DNA of 64,000 nt from Rhabditoides inermis. Lineage: Eukaryota > Nematoda > Chromadorea > Rhabditida > Rhabditidae. The notes beneath the pieces are model-generated. The model was given only the letters and a program-made list of their open reading frames with translations, was not told the origin of the DNA and searched no databases. Below are positions 1-12,560 of the stretch, piece by piece. The stretch covers positions 1-64,000 of the forward strand of contig CAWZYM010000217.1 in NCBI GenBank assembly GCA_963966185.1, in the 5' to 3' direction. The first letter of the stretch is position 1. Every line of letters begins with the position of its first letter. The translations under genes were made by a program, and so were the position numbers.

Positions 1-64
1 ACTTCAGCGGAGACGTGAGAGTAGACAGAAAAGAGCATCAAACTGTCTCTAGAAAGTTATTGTG
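1..64 (+). repeat. Representative short (64-bp) satellite A monomer
   Basis: This is the first complete monomer of the window, from ACTTCAGCGG to TTATTGTG. It has a single GAGAGTA unit before GACAG. The XbaI hexamer TCTAGA lies near its 3' part. It is the TTCAG type, which lacks the PstI site found in TGCAG-type monomers. Confidence 0.95.
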
Positions 65-135
65 ACTGCAGCGGAGACGTGAGAGTAGAGAGTAGGCAGA
101 AGAGAGCATCAAACTGTCTCTAGAAAATTATAGTG
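65..135 (+). repeat. Representative long (71-bp) satellite A monomer
   Basis: This monomer starts ACTGCAGCGG, which contains a PstI hexamer, and ends ATTATAGTG. It has two tandem GAGAGTA units, which gives the 7-bp difference from the short form. It also carries the GGCAG variant (GTAGGCAG for GTAGACAG). That variant recurs sparsely in the array (for example near 3681, 6921, 9137, 14578, 16543, 20974 and 36358) and in the inverted arm at the right end of the window. Confidence 0.95.
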
Positions 136-226
136 ACTTCAGCGGAGACGTGAGAGTAGAGAGTAGACAGAAGAGAGCATCAAACTGTCTCTAGAAAAAT
201 ATAGTGACTGCAGCGGAGACGTGAGA

Positions 227-870
227 GTAGACAGAAGAGAGCATCAAACTGTCTCTAGAAAAATATAGTGACTTCAGCGGAGACGTGAGAGTAGAGAGTA
301 GACAGAAGAGAGCATCAAACTGTCTCTAGAAAATTATAGTGACTTCAGCGGAGACGTGAGAGTAGAGAGTAGACAGAAGAGAGCATCAAACTGTCTCTAG
401 AAAAATATAGTGACTGCAGCGGAGACGTGAGAGTAGACAGAAGAGAGCATCAAACTGTCTCTAGAAAAATATAGTGACTTCAGCGGAGACGTGAGAGTAG
501 ACAGAAGAGAGCATCAAACTGTCTTTAGAAAAATATAGTGACTGCAGCGGAGACGTGAGAGTAGACAGAAGAAAGCATCAAACTGTCTCTAGAAAAATAA
601 AGTGACTTCAGCGGAGACGTGAGAGTAGACAGAAAAGAGCATCAAACTGTCTCTAGAAAGTTATTGTGACTGCAGCGGAGACGTGAGAGTAGAGAGTAGA
701 CAGAAGAGAGCATCAAACTGTCTCTAGAAAATTATAGTGACTTCAGCGGAGACGTGAGAGTAGAGAGTAGACAGAAGAGAGCATCAAACTGTCTCTAGAA
801 AAATATTGTGACTGCAGCGGAGACGTGAGAGTAGAGAGTAGACAGAAGAGAGCATCAAACTGTCTCTAGA
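227..870 (+). repeat. Segment duplicated with a 1222-bp offset in satellite A
   Basis: The order of monomers here, marked by GTCTTTAGAAA at about 521 and AAATATTGTG at 801, recurs at 1449-2092, 1222 bp downstream. The later copy carries private changes (GAGAATAGACAAAAG near 1987). Just after the block the first copy has one extra 71-bp monomer, and the offset drops to 1151 bp. The length 1222 fits 8 short plus 10 long monomers arithmetically. Confidence 0.75.
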
Positions 871-884
871 AAAATATAGTGACT

Positions 885-3623
885 GCAGCGGAGACGTGAG
901 AGTAGAGAGTAGACAGAAGAGAGCATCAAACTGTCTCTAGAAAAATATAGTGACTTCAGCGGAGACGTGAGAGTAGACAGAAAAGAGCATCAAATTGTCT
1001 CTAGAAAGTTATTGTGACTGCAGCGGAGACGTGAGAGTAGAGAGTAGATAGAAGAGAGCATCAAACTGTCTCTAGAAAGTTATAGTGACTTCAGCGGAGA
1101 CGTGAGAGTAGAGAGTAGACAGAAGAGAGCATCAAACTGTCTCTAGAAAAATATAGTGACTGCAGCGGAGACGTGAGAGTAGACAGAAGAGAGCATCAAA
1201 CTGTCTCTAGAAAAATAAAGTGACTTCAGCGGAGACGTGCGAGTAGAGAGTAGACAGAAGAGAGCATCAAACTGTCTCTAGAAAATTATAGTGACTTAAG
1301 CGGAGACGTGAGAGTAGACAGAAGAGAGCATCAAACTGTCTCTAGAAAGTTATTGTGACTGCAGCGGAGACGTGGGAGTAGAGAGTAGACAGAAGAGAGC
1401 ATCAAACTGTCTCTAGAAAATTATAGTGACTGCAGCGGAGACGTGAGAGTAGACAGAAGAGAGCATCAAACTGTCTCTAGAAAAATATAGTGACTTCAGC
1501 GGAGACGTGAGAGTAGAGAGTAGACAGAAGAGAGCATCAAACTGTCTCTAGAAAATTATAGTGACTTCAGCGGAGACGTGAGAGTAGAGAGTAGACAGAA
1601 GAGAGCATCAAACTGTCTCTAGAAAAATATAGTGACTGCAGCGGAGACGTGAGAGTAGACAGAAGAGAGCATCAAACTGTCTCTAGAAAAATATAGTGAC
1701 TTCAGCGGAGACGTGAGAGTAGACAGAAGAGAGCATCAAACTGTCTTTAGAAAAATATAGTGACTGCAGCGGAGACGTGAGAGTAGACAGAAGAAAGCAT
1801 CAAACTGTCTCTAGAAAAATAAAGTGACTTCAGCGGAGACGTGAGAGTAGACAGAAAAGAGCATCAAACTGTCTCTAGAAAGTTATTGTGACTGCAGCGG
1901 AGACGTGAGAGTAGAGAGTAGACAGAAGAGAGCATCAAACTGTCTCTAGAAAATTATAGTGACTTCAGCGGAGACGTGAGAGTAGAGAATAGACAAAAGA
2001 GAGCATCAAACTGTCTCTAGAAAAATATTGTGACTGCAGCGGAGACGTGAGAGTAGAGAGTAGACAGAAGAGAGCATCAAACTGTCTCTAGAAAAATATA
2101 GTGACTTCAGCGGAGACGTGCGAGTAGACAGAAAAGAGCATCAAATTGTCTCTAGAAAGTTATTGTGACTGCAGCGGAGACGTGAGAGTAGAGAGTAGAT
2201 AGAAGAGAGCATCAAACTGTCTCTAGAAAGTTATAGTGACTTCAGCGGAGACGTGAGAGTAGAGAGTAGACAGAAGAGAGCATCAAACTGTCTCTAGAAA
2301 AATATAGTGACTGCAGCGGAGACGTGAGAGTAGACAGAAGAGAGCATCAAACTGTCTCTAGAAAAATAAAGTGACTTCAGCGGAGACGTGCGAGTAGAGA
2401 GTAGACAGAAGAGAGCATCAAACTGTCTCTAGAAAATTATAGTGACTTCAGCGGAGACGTGAGAGTAGACAGAAGAGAGCATCAAACTGTCTCTAGAAAG
2501 TTATTGTGACTGCAGCGGAGACGTGGGAGTAGAGAGTAGACAGAAGAGAGCATCAAACTGTCTCTAGAAAAATATAGTGACTTCAGCGGAGACGTGAGAG
2601 TAGACAGAAAAGAGCATCAAACTGTCTCTAGAAAGTTATTGTGACTGCAGCGGAGACGTGAGAGTAGACAGAAGAGAGCATCAAACTGTCTCTAGAAAAA
2701 TATAGTGACTTCAGCGGAGACGTGAGAGTAGAGAGTAGACAGAAGAGAGCATCAAACTGTCTCTAGAAAATTATAGTGACTTCAGCGGAGTCGTGAGAGT
2801 AGACAGAAGAGAGCATCAAACTGTCTCTAGAAAGTTATTGTGACTGCAGCGGAGACGTGAGAGTAGACAGAAGAGAGCATCAAACTGTCTCTAGAAAAAT
2901 AAAGTGACTTCAGCGGAGACGTGCGAGTAGAGAGTAGACAGAAGAGAGCATCAAACTGTCTCTAGAAAATTATAGTGACTTCAGCGGAGACGTGAGAGTA
3001 GACAGAAGAGAGCATCAAACTGTCTCTAGAAAGTTATTGTGACTGCAGCGGAGACGTGGGAGTAGAGAGTAGACAGAAGAGAGCATCAAACTGTCTCTAG
3101 AAAAATATAGTGACTTCAGCGGAGACGTGAGAGTAGACAGAAAAGAGCATCAAACTGTCTCTAGAAAGTTATTGTGACTGCAGCGGAGACGTGAGAGTAG
3201 ACAGAAGAGAGCATCAAACTGTCTCTAGAAAAATATAGTGACTTCAGCGGAGACGTGAGAGTAGAGAGTAGACAGAAGAGAGCATCAAACTGTCTCTAGA
3301 AAATTATAGTGACTTCAGCGGAGACGTGAGAGTAGACAGAAGAGAGCATCAAACTGTCTCTAGAAAGTTATTGTGACTGCAGCGGAGACGTGAGAGTAGA
3401 GAGTAGACAGAAGAGAGCATCAATCTGTCTCTAGAAAATTATAGTGACTTCAGCGGAGACGTGAGAGTAGACAGAAGAGAGCATCAAATTGTCTCTAGAA
3501 AGTTATTGTGACTGCAGCGGAGACGTGAGAGTAGAGAGTAGACAGAAGAGAGCATCAAACTGTTTCTAGAAAAATATAGTGACTGCAGCGGAGACGTGAG
3601 AGTAGACAGAAGAGAGCATCAAA
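885..3623 (+). repeat. Copy 1 of a 3180-bp-offset duplication in satellite A
   Basis: This stretch of about 2.74 kb recurs at 4065-6803, exactly 3180 bp downstream. I found a single substitution between the copies (4936 A versus 1756 T). Private markers such as CAAATTGTC, GAGTAGATAG, GACTTAAGCGG, GACGTGCGAG, GAGTCGTGAG and CAATCTGTC occur in the same order in both. The copy ends at a recombinant monomer near 3617-3630. Beyond it the match resumes with a 3240-bp offset (3721-4086 versus 6961-7326). Part of this block contains an older internal duplication with a 1222-bp offset. Confidence 0.88.
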
Positions 3624-3640
3624 TCAAACTGTCTCTAGAA
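3605..3640 (+). repeat. Recombinant satellite A monomer (CATCAAATCAAACTG)
   Basis: The normal GCATCAAACTG is replaced by GCATCAAATCAAACTG, 5 bp longer. The corresponding place in the duplicate copy (near 6800-6865) holds one additional 64-bp monomer. The net effect is a 59-bp deletion in this copy, which joins two monomers about 5 bp out of register within the ATCAA motif. Together with one missing A at about 3711, this accounts exactly for the change of offset from 3180 to 3240 bp. Confidence 0.8.
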
Positions 3641-4064
3641 AGTTATTGTGACTGCAGCGGAGACGTGAGAGTAGAGAGTAGGCAGAAGAGAGCATCAAAC
3701 TGTCTCTAGAAATTATAGTGACTTCAGCGGAGACGTGAGAGTAGAGAGTAGACAGAAGAGAGCATCAAACTGTCTCTAGAAAAATATAGTGACTGCAGCG
3801 GAGACGTGAGAGTAGACAGAAGAGAGCATCAAACTGTCTCTAGAAAAATATAGTGACTTCAGCAGAGACGTGAGAGTAGAGAGTAGACAGAAGAGAGCAT
3901 CAAACTGTCTCTAGAAAATTATAGTGACTTCAGCGGAGACGTGAGAGTAGACAGAAGAGAGCATCAAACTGTCTCTAGAAAGTTATTGTGACTGCAGCGG
4001 AGACGTGAGAGTAGAGAGTAGACAGAAGAGAGCATCAAACTGTCTCTAGAAAATTATAGTGACT

Positions 4065-6803
4065 TCAGCGGAGACGTGAGAGTAGAGAGTAGACAGAAGA
4101 GAGCATCAAACTGTCTCTAGAAAAATATAGTGACTTCAGCGGAGACGTGAGAGTAGACAGAAAAGAGCATCAAATTGTCTCTAGAAAGTTATTGTGACTG
4201 CAGCGGAGACGTGAGAGTAGAGAGTAGATAGAAGAGAGCATCAAACTGTCTCTAGAAAGTTATAGTGACTTCAGCGGAGACGTGAGAGTAGAGAGTAGAC
4301 AGAAGAGAGCATCAAACTGTCTCTAGAAAAATATAGTGACTGCAGCGGAGACGTGAGAGTAGACAGAAGAGAGCATCAAACTGTCTCTAGAAAAATAAAG
4401 TGACTTCAGCGGAGACGTGCGAGTAGAGAGTAGACAGAAGAGAGCATCAAACTGTCTCTAGAAAATTATAGTGACTTAAGCGGAGACGTGAGAGTAGACA
4501 GAAGAGAGCATCAAACTGTCTCTAGAAAGTTATTGTGACTGCAGCGGAGACGTGGGAGTAGAGAGTAGACAGAAGAGAGCATCAAACTGTCTCTAGAAAA
4601 TTATAGTGACTGCAGCGGAGACGTGAGAGTAGACAGAAGAGAGCATCAAACTGTCTCTAGAAAAATATAGTGACTTCAGCGGAGACGTGAGAGTAGAGAG
4701 TAGACAGAAGAGAGCATCAAACTGTCTCTAGAAAATTATAGTGACTTCAGCGGAGACGTGAGAGTAGAGAGTAGACAGAAGAGAGCATCAAACTGTCTCT
4801 AGAAAAATATAGTGACTGCAGCGGAGACGTGAGAGTAGACAGAAGAGAGCATCAAACTGTCTCTAGAAAAATATAGTGACTTCAGCGGAGACGTGAGAGT
4901 AGACAGAAGAGAGCATCAAACTGTCTTTAGAAAAAAATAGTGACTGCAGCGGAGACGTGAGAGTAGACAGAAGAAAGCATCAAACTGTCTCTAGAAAAAT
5001 AAAGTGACTTCAGCGGAGACGTGAGAGTAGACAGAAAAGAGCATCAAACTGTCTCTAGAAAGTTATTGTGACTGCAGCGGAGACGTGAGAGTAGAGAGTA
5101 GACAGAAGAGAGCATCAAACTGTCTCTAGAAAATTATAGTGACTTCAGCGGAGACGTGAGAGTAGAGAATAGACAAAAGAGAGCATCAAACTGTCTCTAG
5201 AAAAATATTGTGACTGCAGCGGAGACGTGAGAGTAGAGAGTAGACAGAAGAGAGCATCAAACTGTCTCTAGAAAAATATAGTGACTTCAGCGGAGACGTG
5301 CGAGTAGACAGAAAAGAGCATCAAATTGTCTCTAGAAAGTTATTGTGACTGCAGCGGAGACGTGAGAGTAGAGAGTAGATAGAAGAGAGCATCAAACTGT
5401 CTCTAGAAAGTTATAGTGACTTCAGCGGAGACGTGAGAGTAGAGAGTAGACAGAAGAGAGCATCAAACTGTCTCTAGAAAAATATAGTGACTGCAGCGGA
5501 GACGTGAGAGTAGACAGAAGAGAGCATCAAACTGTCTCTAGAAAAATAAAGTGACTTCAGCGGAGACGTGCGAGTAGAGAGTAGACAGAAGAGAGCATCA
5601 AACTGTCTCTAGAAAATTATAGTGACTTCAGCGGAGACGTGAGAGTAGACAGAAGAGAGCATCAAACTGTCTCTAGAAAGTTATTGTGACTGCAGCGGAG
5701 ACGTGGGAGTAGAGAGTAGACAGAAGAGAGCATCAAACTGTCTCTAGAAAAATATAGTGACTTCAGCGGAGACGTGAGAGTAGACAGAAAAGAGCATCAA
5801 ACTGTCTCTAGAAAGTTATTGTGACTGCAGCGGAGACGTGAGAGTAGACAGAAGAGAGCATCAAACTGTCTCTAGAAAAATATAGTGACTTCAGCGGAGA
5901 CGTGAGAGTAGAGAGTAGACAGAAGAGAGCATCAAACTGTCTCTAGAAAATTATAGTGACTTCAGCGGAGTCGTGAGAGTAGACAGAAGAGAGCATCAAA
6001 CTGTCTCTAGAAAGTTATTGTGACTGCAGCGGAGACGTGAGAGTAGACAGAAGAGAGCATCAAACTGTCTCTAGAAAAATAAAGTGACTTCAGCGGAGAC
6101 GTGCGAGTAGAGAGTAGACAGAAGAGAGCATCAAACTGTCTCTAGAAAATTATAGTGACTTCAGCGGAGACGTGAGAGTAGACAGAAGAGAGCATCAAAC
6201 TGTCTCTAGAAAGTTATTGTGACTGCAGCGGAGACGTGGGAGTAGAGAGTAGACAGAAGAGAGCATCAAACTGTCTCTAGAAAAATATAGTGACTTCAGC
6301 GGAGACGTGAGAGTAGACAGAAAAGAGCATCAAACTGTCTCTAGAAAGTTATTGTGACTGCAGCGGAGACGTGAGAGTAGACAGAAGAGAGCATCAAACT
6401 GTCTCTAGAAAAATATAGTGACTTCAGCGGAGACGTGAGAGTAGAGAGTAGACAGAAGAGAGCATCAAACTGTCTCTAGAAAATTATAGTGACTTCAGCG
6501 GAGACGTGAGAGTAGACAGAAGAGAGCATCAAACTGTCTCTAGAAAGTTATTGTGACTGCAGCGGAGACGTGAGAGTAGAGAGTAGACAGAAGAGAGCAT
6601 CAATCTGTCTCTAGAAAATTATAGTGACTTCAGCGGAGACGTGAGAGTAGACAGAAGAGAGCATCAAATTGTCTCTAGAAAGTTATTGTGACTGCAGCGG
6701 AGACGTGAGAGTAGAGAGTAGACAGAAGAGAGCATCAAACTGTTTCTAGAAAAATATAGTGACTGCAGCGGAGACGTGAGAGTAGACAGAAGAGAGCATC
6801 AAA
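4065..6803 (+). repeat. Copy 2 of the 3180-bp-offset duplication in satellite A
   Basis: This is near-identical to 885-3623, with the same order of private variant monomers. Relative to copy 1, the sequence just after 6803 keeps one full monomer that copy 1 lost. Confidence 0.88.
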
Positions 6804-8820
6804 CTGTCTCTAGAAAAATATAGTGACTTCAGCGGAGACGTGAGAGTAGACAGAAAAGAGCATCAAACTGTCTCTAGAAAGTTATTGTGACTGCAGCGGA
6901 GACGTGAGAGTAGAGAGTAGGCAGAAGAGAGCATCAAACTGTCTCTAGAAAATTATAGTGACTTCAGCGGAGACGTGAGAGTAGAGAGTAGACAGAAGAG
7001 AGCATCAAACTGTCTCTAGAAAAATATAGTGACTGCAGCGGAGACGTGAGAGTAGACAGAAGAGAGCATCAAACTGTCTCTAGAAAAATATAGTGACTTC
7101 AGCAGAGACGTGAGAGTAGAGAGTAGACAGAAGAGAGCATCAAACTGTCTCTAGAAAATTATAGTGACTTCAGCGGAGACGTGAGAGTAGACAGAAGAGA
7201 GCATCAAACTGTCTCTAGAAAGTTATTGTGACTGCAGCGGAGACGTGAGAGTAGAGAGTAGACAGAAGAGAGCATCAAACTGTCTCTAGAAAATTATAGT
7301 GACTTCAGCGGAGACGTGAGAGTAGACAGAAGAGAGCATCAAACTGTCTCTAGAAAATTATTGTGACTGCAGCAAAGACGTGAGAGTAGAGATAGAGAGT
7401 AAACAGAAGAGAGCATCAAACTGTTTCTAGAAAAATATAGTGACTGCAGCGGAGACGTGAGAGTAGACAGAAGAGAGCATCAAACTGTCTCTAGAAAAAT
7501 ATAGTGACTTCAGCGGAGACGTGAGAGTAGACAGAAAAGAGCATCAAACTGTCTCTAGAAAGTTATTGTGACTGCAGCGGAGACGTGAGAGTAGACAGAA
7601 AAGAGCATCAAACTGTCTCTAGAAAAATATAGTGACTTCAGCGGAGACGTGAGAGTAGGGAGTAGACAGAAGAGAGCATCAAACTGTCTCTAGAAAATTA
7701 TAGTGACTTCAGCGGAGACGTGAGAGTAGACAGAAGAGAGCATCAAACTGTCTCTAGAAAGTTATTGTGACTGCAGCGGAGACGTGAGAGTAGAAAGTAG
7801 ACAGAAGAGAGCATCAAACTGTCTCTAGAAAATTATAGGTACTTCAGCGGAGACGTGAGAGTAGACAGAAGAGAGCATCAAACTGTCTCTAGAAAGTTAT
7901 TGTGACTGCAGCGGAGACGTGAGAGTAGAGAGTAGACAGAAGAGAGCATCAAACTGTTTCTAGAAAAATATAGTGACTGCAGCGGAGACGTGAGAGTAGA
8001 CAGAAGAGAGCATCAAACTGTCTCTAGAAAAATATAGTGACTTCAGCGGAGACGTGAGAGTAGACAGAAAAGAGCATCAAACTGTCTCTAGAAAGTTACT
8101 GTGACTGCAGCGGAGACGTGAGAGTAGAGAGTAGACAGAAGAGAGCATCAAACTGTCTCTAGAAAACTATAGTGATTTCAGCGGAGACGTGAGAGTAGAG
8201 ATTAGACAGAAAAGAGCATCAAACTGTCTCTAGAAAAATATAGTGACTGCAGCGGAGACGTGAGAGTAGACAGAAGAGAGCATCAAACTGTCTCTAGAAA
8301 AATATAGTGACTGCAGCGGAGACGTGAGAGTAGACAGAAGAGAGCATCAAACTGTATCTAGAAAGTTATTGTGACTGCAGCGGAGACGTGAGAGTAGAGA
8401 GTAGACAGAAGAGAGCATCAAACTGTCTCTAGAAAATTATAGTGACTTCAGCGGAGACGTGAGAGTAGACAGAAGAGAGCATCAAACTGTCTCTAGAAAA
8501 TTATAGTGACTTCAGCGGAGACGTGAGAGTAGACAGAAGAGAGCATCAAACTGTCTCTAGAAAGTTATTGTGACTGCAGCGGAGACGTGAGAGTAGAGAG
8601 TAGACAGAAGAGAGCATCAAACTGTCTCTAGAAAAATATAGTGACTGCAGCGGAGACGTGAGAGTAGACAGAAGAGAGCATGAAACTGTCTCTAGAAAAA
8701 TATAGTGACTTCAGCGGAGACGTGAGAGTAGACAGAAAAGAGCATCAAACTGTCTCTAGAAAGTTATTGTGACTGCAGCGGAGACGTGAGAGTAGAGAGT
8801 AGACAGAAGAGAGCATCAAA
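6605..8820 (+). repeat. Copy 1 of a 2216-bp tandem HOR in satellite A
   Basis: This block repeats immediately downstream with a 2216-bp offset. Markers found in both copies in the same order include GTAGGCAG, AGCAGAGACG, the 77-bp monomer, GTAGGGAGTAG, ATTATAGGTACTTCAG, AAACTATAGTGATTTCAG, CTGTATCTAG and CATGAAACTG. The length 2216 fits 19 short, 13 long and one 77-bp monomer (33 monomers). The copies looked essentially identical by eye. Confidence 0.85.
7366..7442 (+). repeat. 77-bp satellite A monomer variant (GATAGAGAGTAAAC class)
   Basis: This monomer is 6 bp longer than the 71-bp form because of a GAGATAGAGAGTAAAC segment. The same variant is found with GATA at about 7391, 9607, 15056, 15460, 15800, 20233, 34302 and 35914, and all are followed by the TGTTTCTAGAAA variant. 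The eight copies share the same insertion, so they descend from one mutated monomer spread by amplification of larger blocks. This one additionally has AGCAAAGACG in place of AGCGGAGACG, shared with the copy at 9607. Confidence 0.9.
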
Positions 8821-11100
8821 CTGTCTCTAGAAAATTATAGTGACTTCAGCGGAGACGTGAGAGTAGACAGAAGAGAGCATCAAATTGTCTCTAGAAAGTT
8901 ATTGTGACTGCAGCGGAGACGTGAGAGTAGAGAGTAGACAGAAGAGAGCATCAAACTGTTTCTAGAAAAATATAGTGACTGCAGCGGAGACGTGAGAGTA
9001 GACAGAAGAGAGCATCAAACTGTCTCTAGAAAAATATAGTGACTTCAGCGGAGACGTGAGAGTAGACAGAAAAGAGCATCAAACTGTCTCTAGAAAGTTA
9101 TTGTGACTGCAGCGGAGACGTGAGAGTAGAGAGTAGGCAGAAGAGAGCATCAAACTGTCTCTAGAAAATTATAGTGACTTCAGCGGAGACGTGAGAGTAG
9201 AGAGTAGACAGAAGAGAGCATCAAACTGTCTCTAGAAAAATATAGTGACTGCAGCGGAGACGTGAGAGTAGACAGAAGAGAGCATCAAACTGTCTCTAGA
9301 AAAATATAGTGACTTCAGCAGAGACGTGAGAGTAGAGAGTAGACAGAAGAGAGCATCAAACTGTCTCTAGAAAATTATAGTGACTTCAGCGGAGACGTGA
9401 GAGTAGACAGAAGAGAGCATCAAACTGTCTCTAGAAAGTTATTGTGACTGCAGCGGAGACGTGAGAGTAGAGAGTAGACAGAAGAGAGCATCAAACTGTC
9501 TCTAGAAAATTATAGTGACTTCAGCGGAGACGTGAGAGTAGACAGAAGAGAGCATCAAACTGTCTCTAGAAAATTATTGTGACTGCAGCAAAGACGTGAG
9601 AGTAGAGATAGAGAGTAAACAGAAGAGAGCATCAAACTGTTTCTAGAAAAATATAGTGACTGCAGCGGAGACGTGAGAGTAGACAGAAGAGAGCATCAAA
9701 CTGTCTCTAGAAAAATATAGTGACTTCAGCGGAGACGTGAGAGTAGACAGAAAAGAGCATCAAACTGTCTCTAGAAAGTTATTGTGACTGCAGCGGAGAC
9801 GTGAGAGTAGACAGAAAAGAGCATCAAACTGTCTCTAGAAAAATATAGTGACTTCAGCGGAGACGTGAGAGTAGGGAGTAGACAGAAGAGAGCATCAAAC
9901 TGTCTCTAGAAAATTATAGTGACTTCAGCGGAGACGTGAGAGTAGACAGAAGAGAGCATCAAACTGTCTCTAGAAAGTTATTGTGACTGCAGCGGAGACG
10001 TGAGAGTAGAAAGTAGACAGAAGAGAGCATCAAACTGTCTCTAGAAAATTATAGGTACTTCAGCGGAGACGTGAGAGTAGACAGAAGAGAGCATCAAACT
10101 GTCTCTAGAAAGTTATTGTGACTGCAGCGGAGACGTGAGAGTAGAGAGTAGACAGAAGAGAGCATCAAACTGTTTCTAGAAAAATATAGTGACTGCAGCG
10201 GAGACGTGAGAGTAGACAGAAGAGAGCATCAAACTGTCTCTAGAAAAATATAGTGACTTCAGCGGAGACGTGAGAGTAGACAGAAAAGAGCATCAAACTG
10301 TCTCTAGAAAGTTACTGTGACTGCAGCGGAGACGTGAGAGTAGAGAGTAGACAGAAGAGAGCATCAAACTGTCTCTAGAAAACTATAGTGATTTCAGCGG
10401 AGACGTGAGAGTAGAGATTAGACAGAAAAGAGCATCAAACTGTCTCTAGAAAAATATAGTGACTGCAGCGGAGACGTGAGAGTAGACAGAAGAGAGCATC
10501 AAACTGTCTCTAGAAAAATATAGTGACTGCAGCGGAGACGTGAGAGTAGACAGAAGAGAGCATCAAACTGTATCTAGAAAGTTATTGTGACTGCAGCGGA
10601 GACGTGAGAGTAGAGAGTAGACAGAAGAGAGCATCAAACTGTCTCTAGAAAATTATAGTGACTTCAGCGGAGACGTGAGAGTAGACAGAAGAGAGCATCA
10701 AACTGTCTCTAGAAAATTATAGTGACTTCAGCGGAGACGTGAGAGTAGACAGAAGAGAGCATCAAACTGTCTCTAGAAAGTTATTGTGACTGCAGCGGAG
10801 ACGTGAGAGTAGAGAGTAGACAGAAGAGAGCATCAAACTGTCTCTAGAAAAATATAGTGACTGCAGCGGAGACGTGAGAGTAGACAGAAGAGAGCATGAA
10901 ACTGTCTCTAGAAAAATATAGTGACTTCAGCGGAGACGTGAGAGTAGACAGAAAAGAGCATCAAACTGTCTCTAGAAAGTTATTGTGACTGCAGCGGAGA
11001 CGTGAGAGTAGAGAGTAGACAGAAGAGAGCATCAAACTGTCTCTAGAAAATTATAGTGACTTCAGCGGAGACGTGAGAGTAGACAGAAGAGAGCATCAAA
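8821..11100 (+). repeat. Copy 2 of the 2216-bp tandem HOR in satellite A
   Basis: This is the downstream tandem copy of 6605-8884. The match ends where copy 1 has CAAATTG (8881) and this copy has CAAACTG (11097). Confidence 0.85.
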
Positions 11101-11668
11101 CTGTCTCTAGAAAGTTATTGTGACTGCAGCGGAGACGTGAGAGTAGAGAGTAGACAGAAGAGAGCATCAAACTGTCTCTAGAAAATTATAGTGACTTCAG
11201 CGGAGACATGAGAGTAGACAGAAGAGAGCATCAAACTGTCTCTAGAAAGTTATTGTGACTGCAGCGGAGACGTGAGAGTAGAGAGTAGACAGAAGAGAGC
11301 ATCAAACTGTTTCTAGAAAAATATAGTGACTGCAGCGGAGACGTGAGAGTAGACAGAAGAGAGCATCAAACTGTCTCTAGAAAAATATAGTGACTTCAGC
11401 GGAGACGTGAGAGTAGACAGAAAAGAGCATCAAACTGTCTTTAGAAAGTTAATGTGACTGCAGCGGAGACGTGAGAGTAGAGAGTAGACAGAAGAGAGCA
11501 TCAAACTGTCTCTAGAAAATTATAGTGACTTCAGCGGAGACGTGAGAGTAGAGAGTAGACAGAAGAGAGCATCAAAATGTCTCTAGAAAAATATAGTGAC
11601 TGCAGCGGAGACGTGAGAGTAGACAGAAGAGAGCATCAAACTGTCTCTAGAAAAATATAGTGACTGCA
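10930..11668 (+). repeat. Copy 1 of a 739-bp tandem HOR in satellite A
   Basis: This block repeats directly downstream with a 739-bp offset, a length that equals 6 short plus 5 long monomers (11-mer). Shared markers are GGAGACATGAG (about 11203 and 11942), TGTCTTTAGAAAG and GTTAATGTGAC. The copies differ at a few bases, for example GTATACAG near 11890, CAAAATG near 11574 and GCACCAAAC near 12438. Confidence 0.85.
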
Positions 11669-12560
11669 GCGGAGACGTGAGAGTAGACAGAAAAGAGCAT
11701 CAAACTGTCTCTAGAAAGTTATTGTGACTGCAGCGGAGACGTGAGAGTAGAGAGTAGACAGAAGAGAGCATCAAACTGTCTCTAGAAAATTATAGTGACT
11801 TCAGCGGAGACGTGAGAGTAGACAGAAGAGAGCATCAAACTGTCTCTAGAAAGTTATTGTGACTGCAGCGGAGACGTGAGAGTAGAGAGTATACAGAAGA
11901 GAGCATCAAACTGTCTCTAGAAAATTATAGTGACTTCAGCGGAGACATGAGAGTAGACAGAAGAGAGCATCAAACTGTCTCTAGAAAGTTATTGTGACTG
12001 CAGCGGAGACGTGAGAGTAGAGAGTAGACAGAAGAGAGCATCAAACTGTTTCTAGAAAAATATAGTGACTGCAGCGGAGACGTGAGAGTAGACAGAAGAG
12101 AGCATCAAACTGTCTCTAGAAAAATATAGTGACTTCAGCGGAGACGTGAGAGTAGACAGAAAAGAGCATCAAACTGTCTTTAGAAAGTTAATGTGACTGC
12201 AGCGGAGACGTGAGAGTAGAGAGTAGACAGAAGAGAGCATCAAACTGTCTCTAGAAAATTATAGTGACTTCAGCGGAGACGTGAGAGTAGAGAGTAGACA
12301 GAAGAGAGCATCAAACTGTCTCTAGAAAAATATAGTGACTGCAGCGGAGACGTGAGAGTAGACAGAAGAGAGCATCAAACTGTCTCTAGAAAAATATAGT
12401 GACTGCAGCGGAGACGTGAGAGTAGACAGAAAAGAGCACCAAACTGTCTCTAGAAAGTTATTGTGACTGCAGCGGAGACGTGAGAGTAGAGAGTAGACAG
12501 AAGAGAGCATCAAACTGTCTCTAGAAAATTATAGTGACTTCAGCGGAGACGTGAGAGTAG
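11669..12560 (+). repeat. Copy 2 of the 739-bp tandem HOR in satellite A
   Basis: This is a tandem copy of 10930-11821 with a handful of substitutions. It diverges at about 12560, where this copy gains a long monomer with GAGATTAGACAG. Confidence 0.85.

Noticed and set aside
12322..12513. 63-codon minus-strand open frame in satellite A
   Set aside because: It is a chance combination of 64- and 71-bp monomers that avoids stops. It lies inside uniform satellite, with no sign of coding selection.
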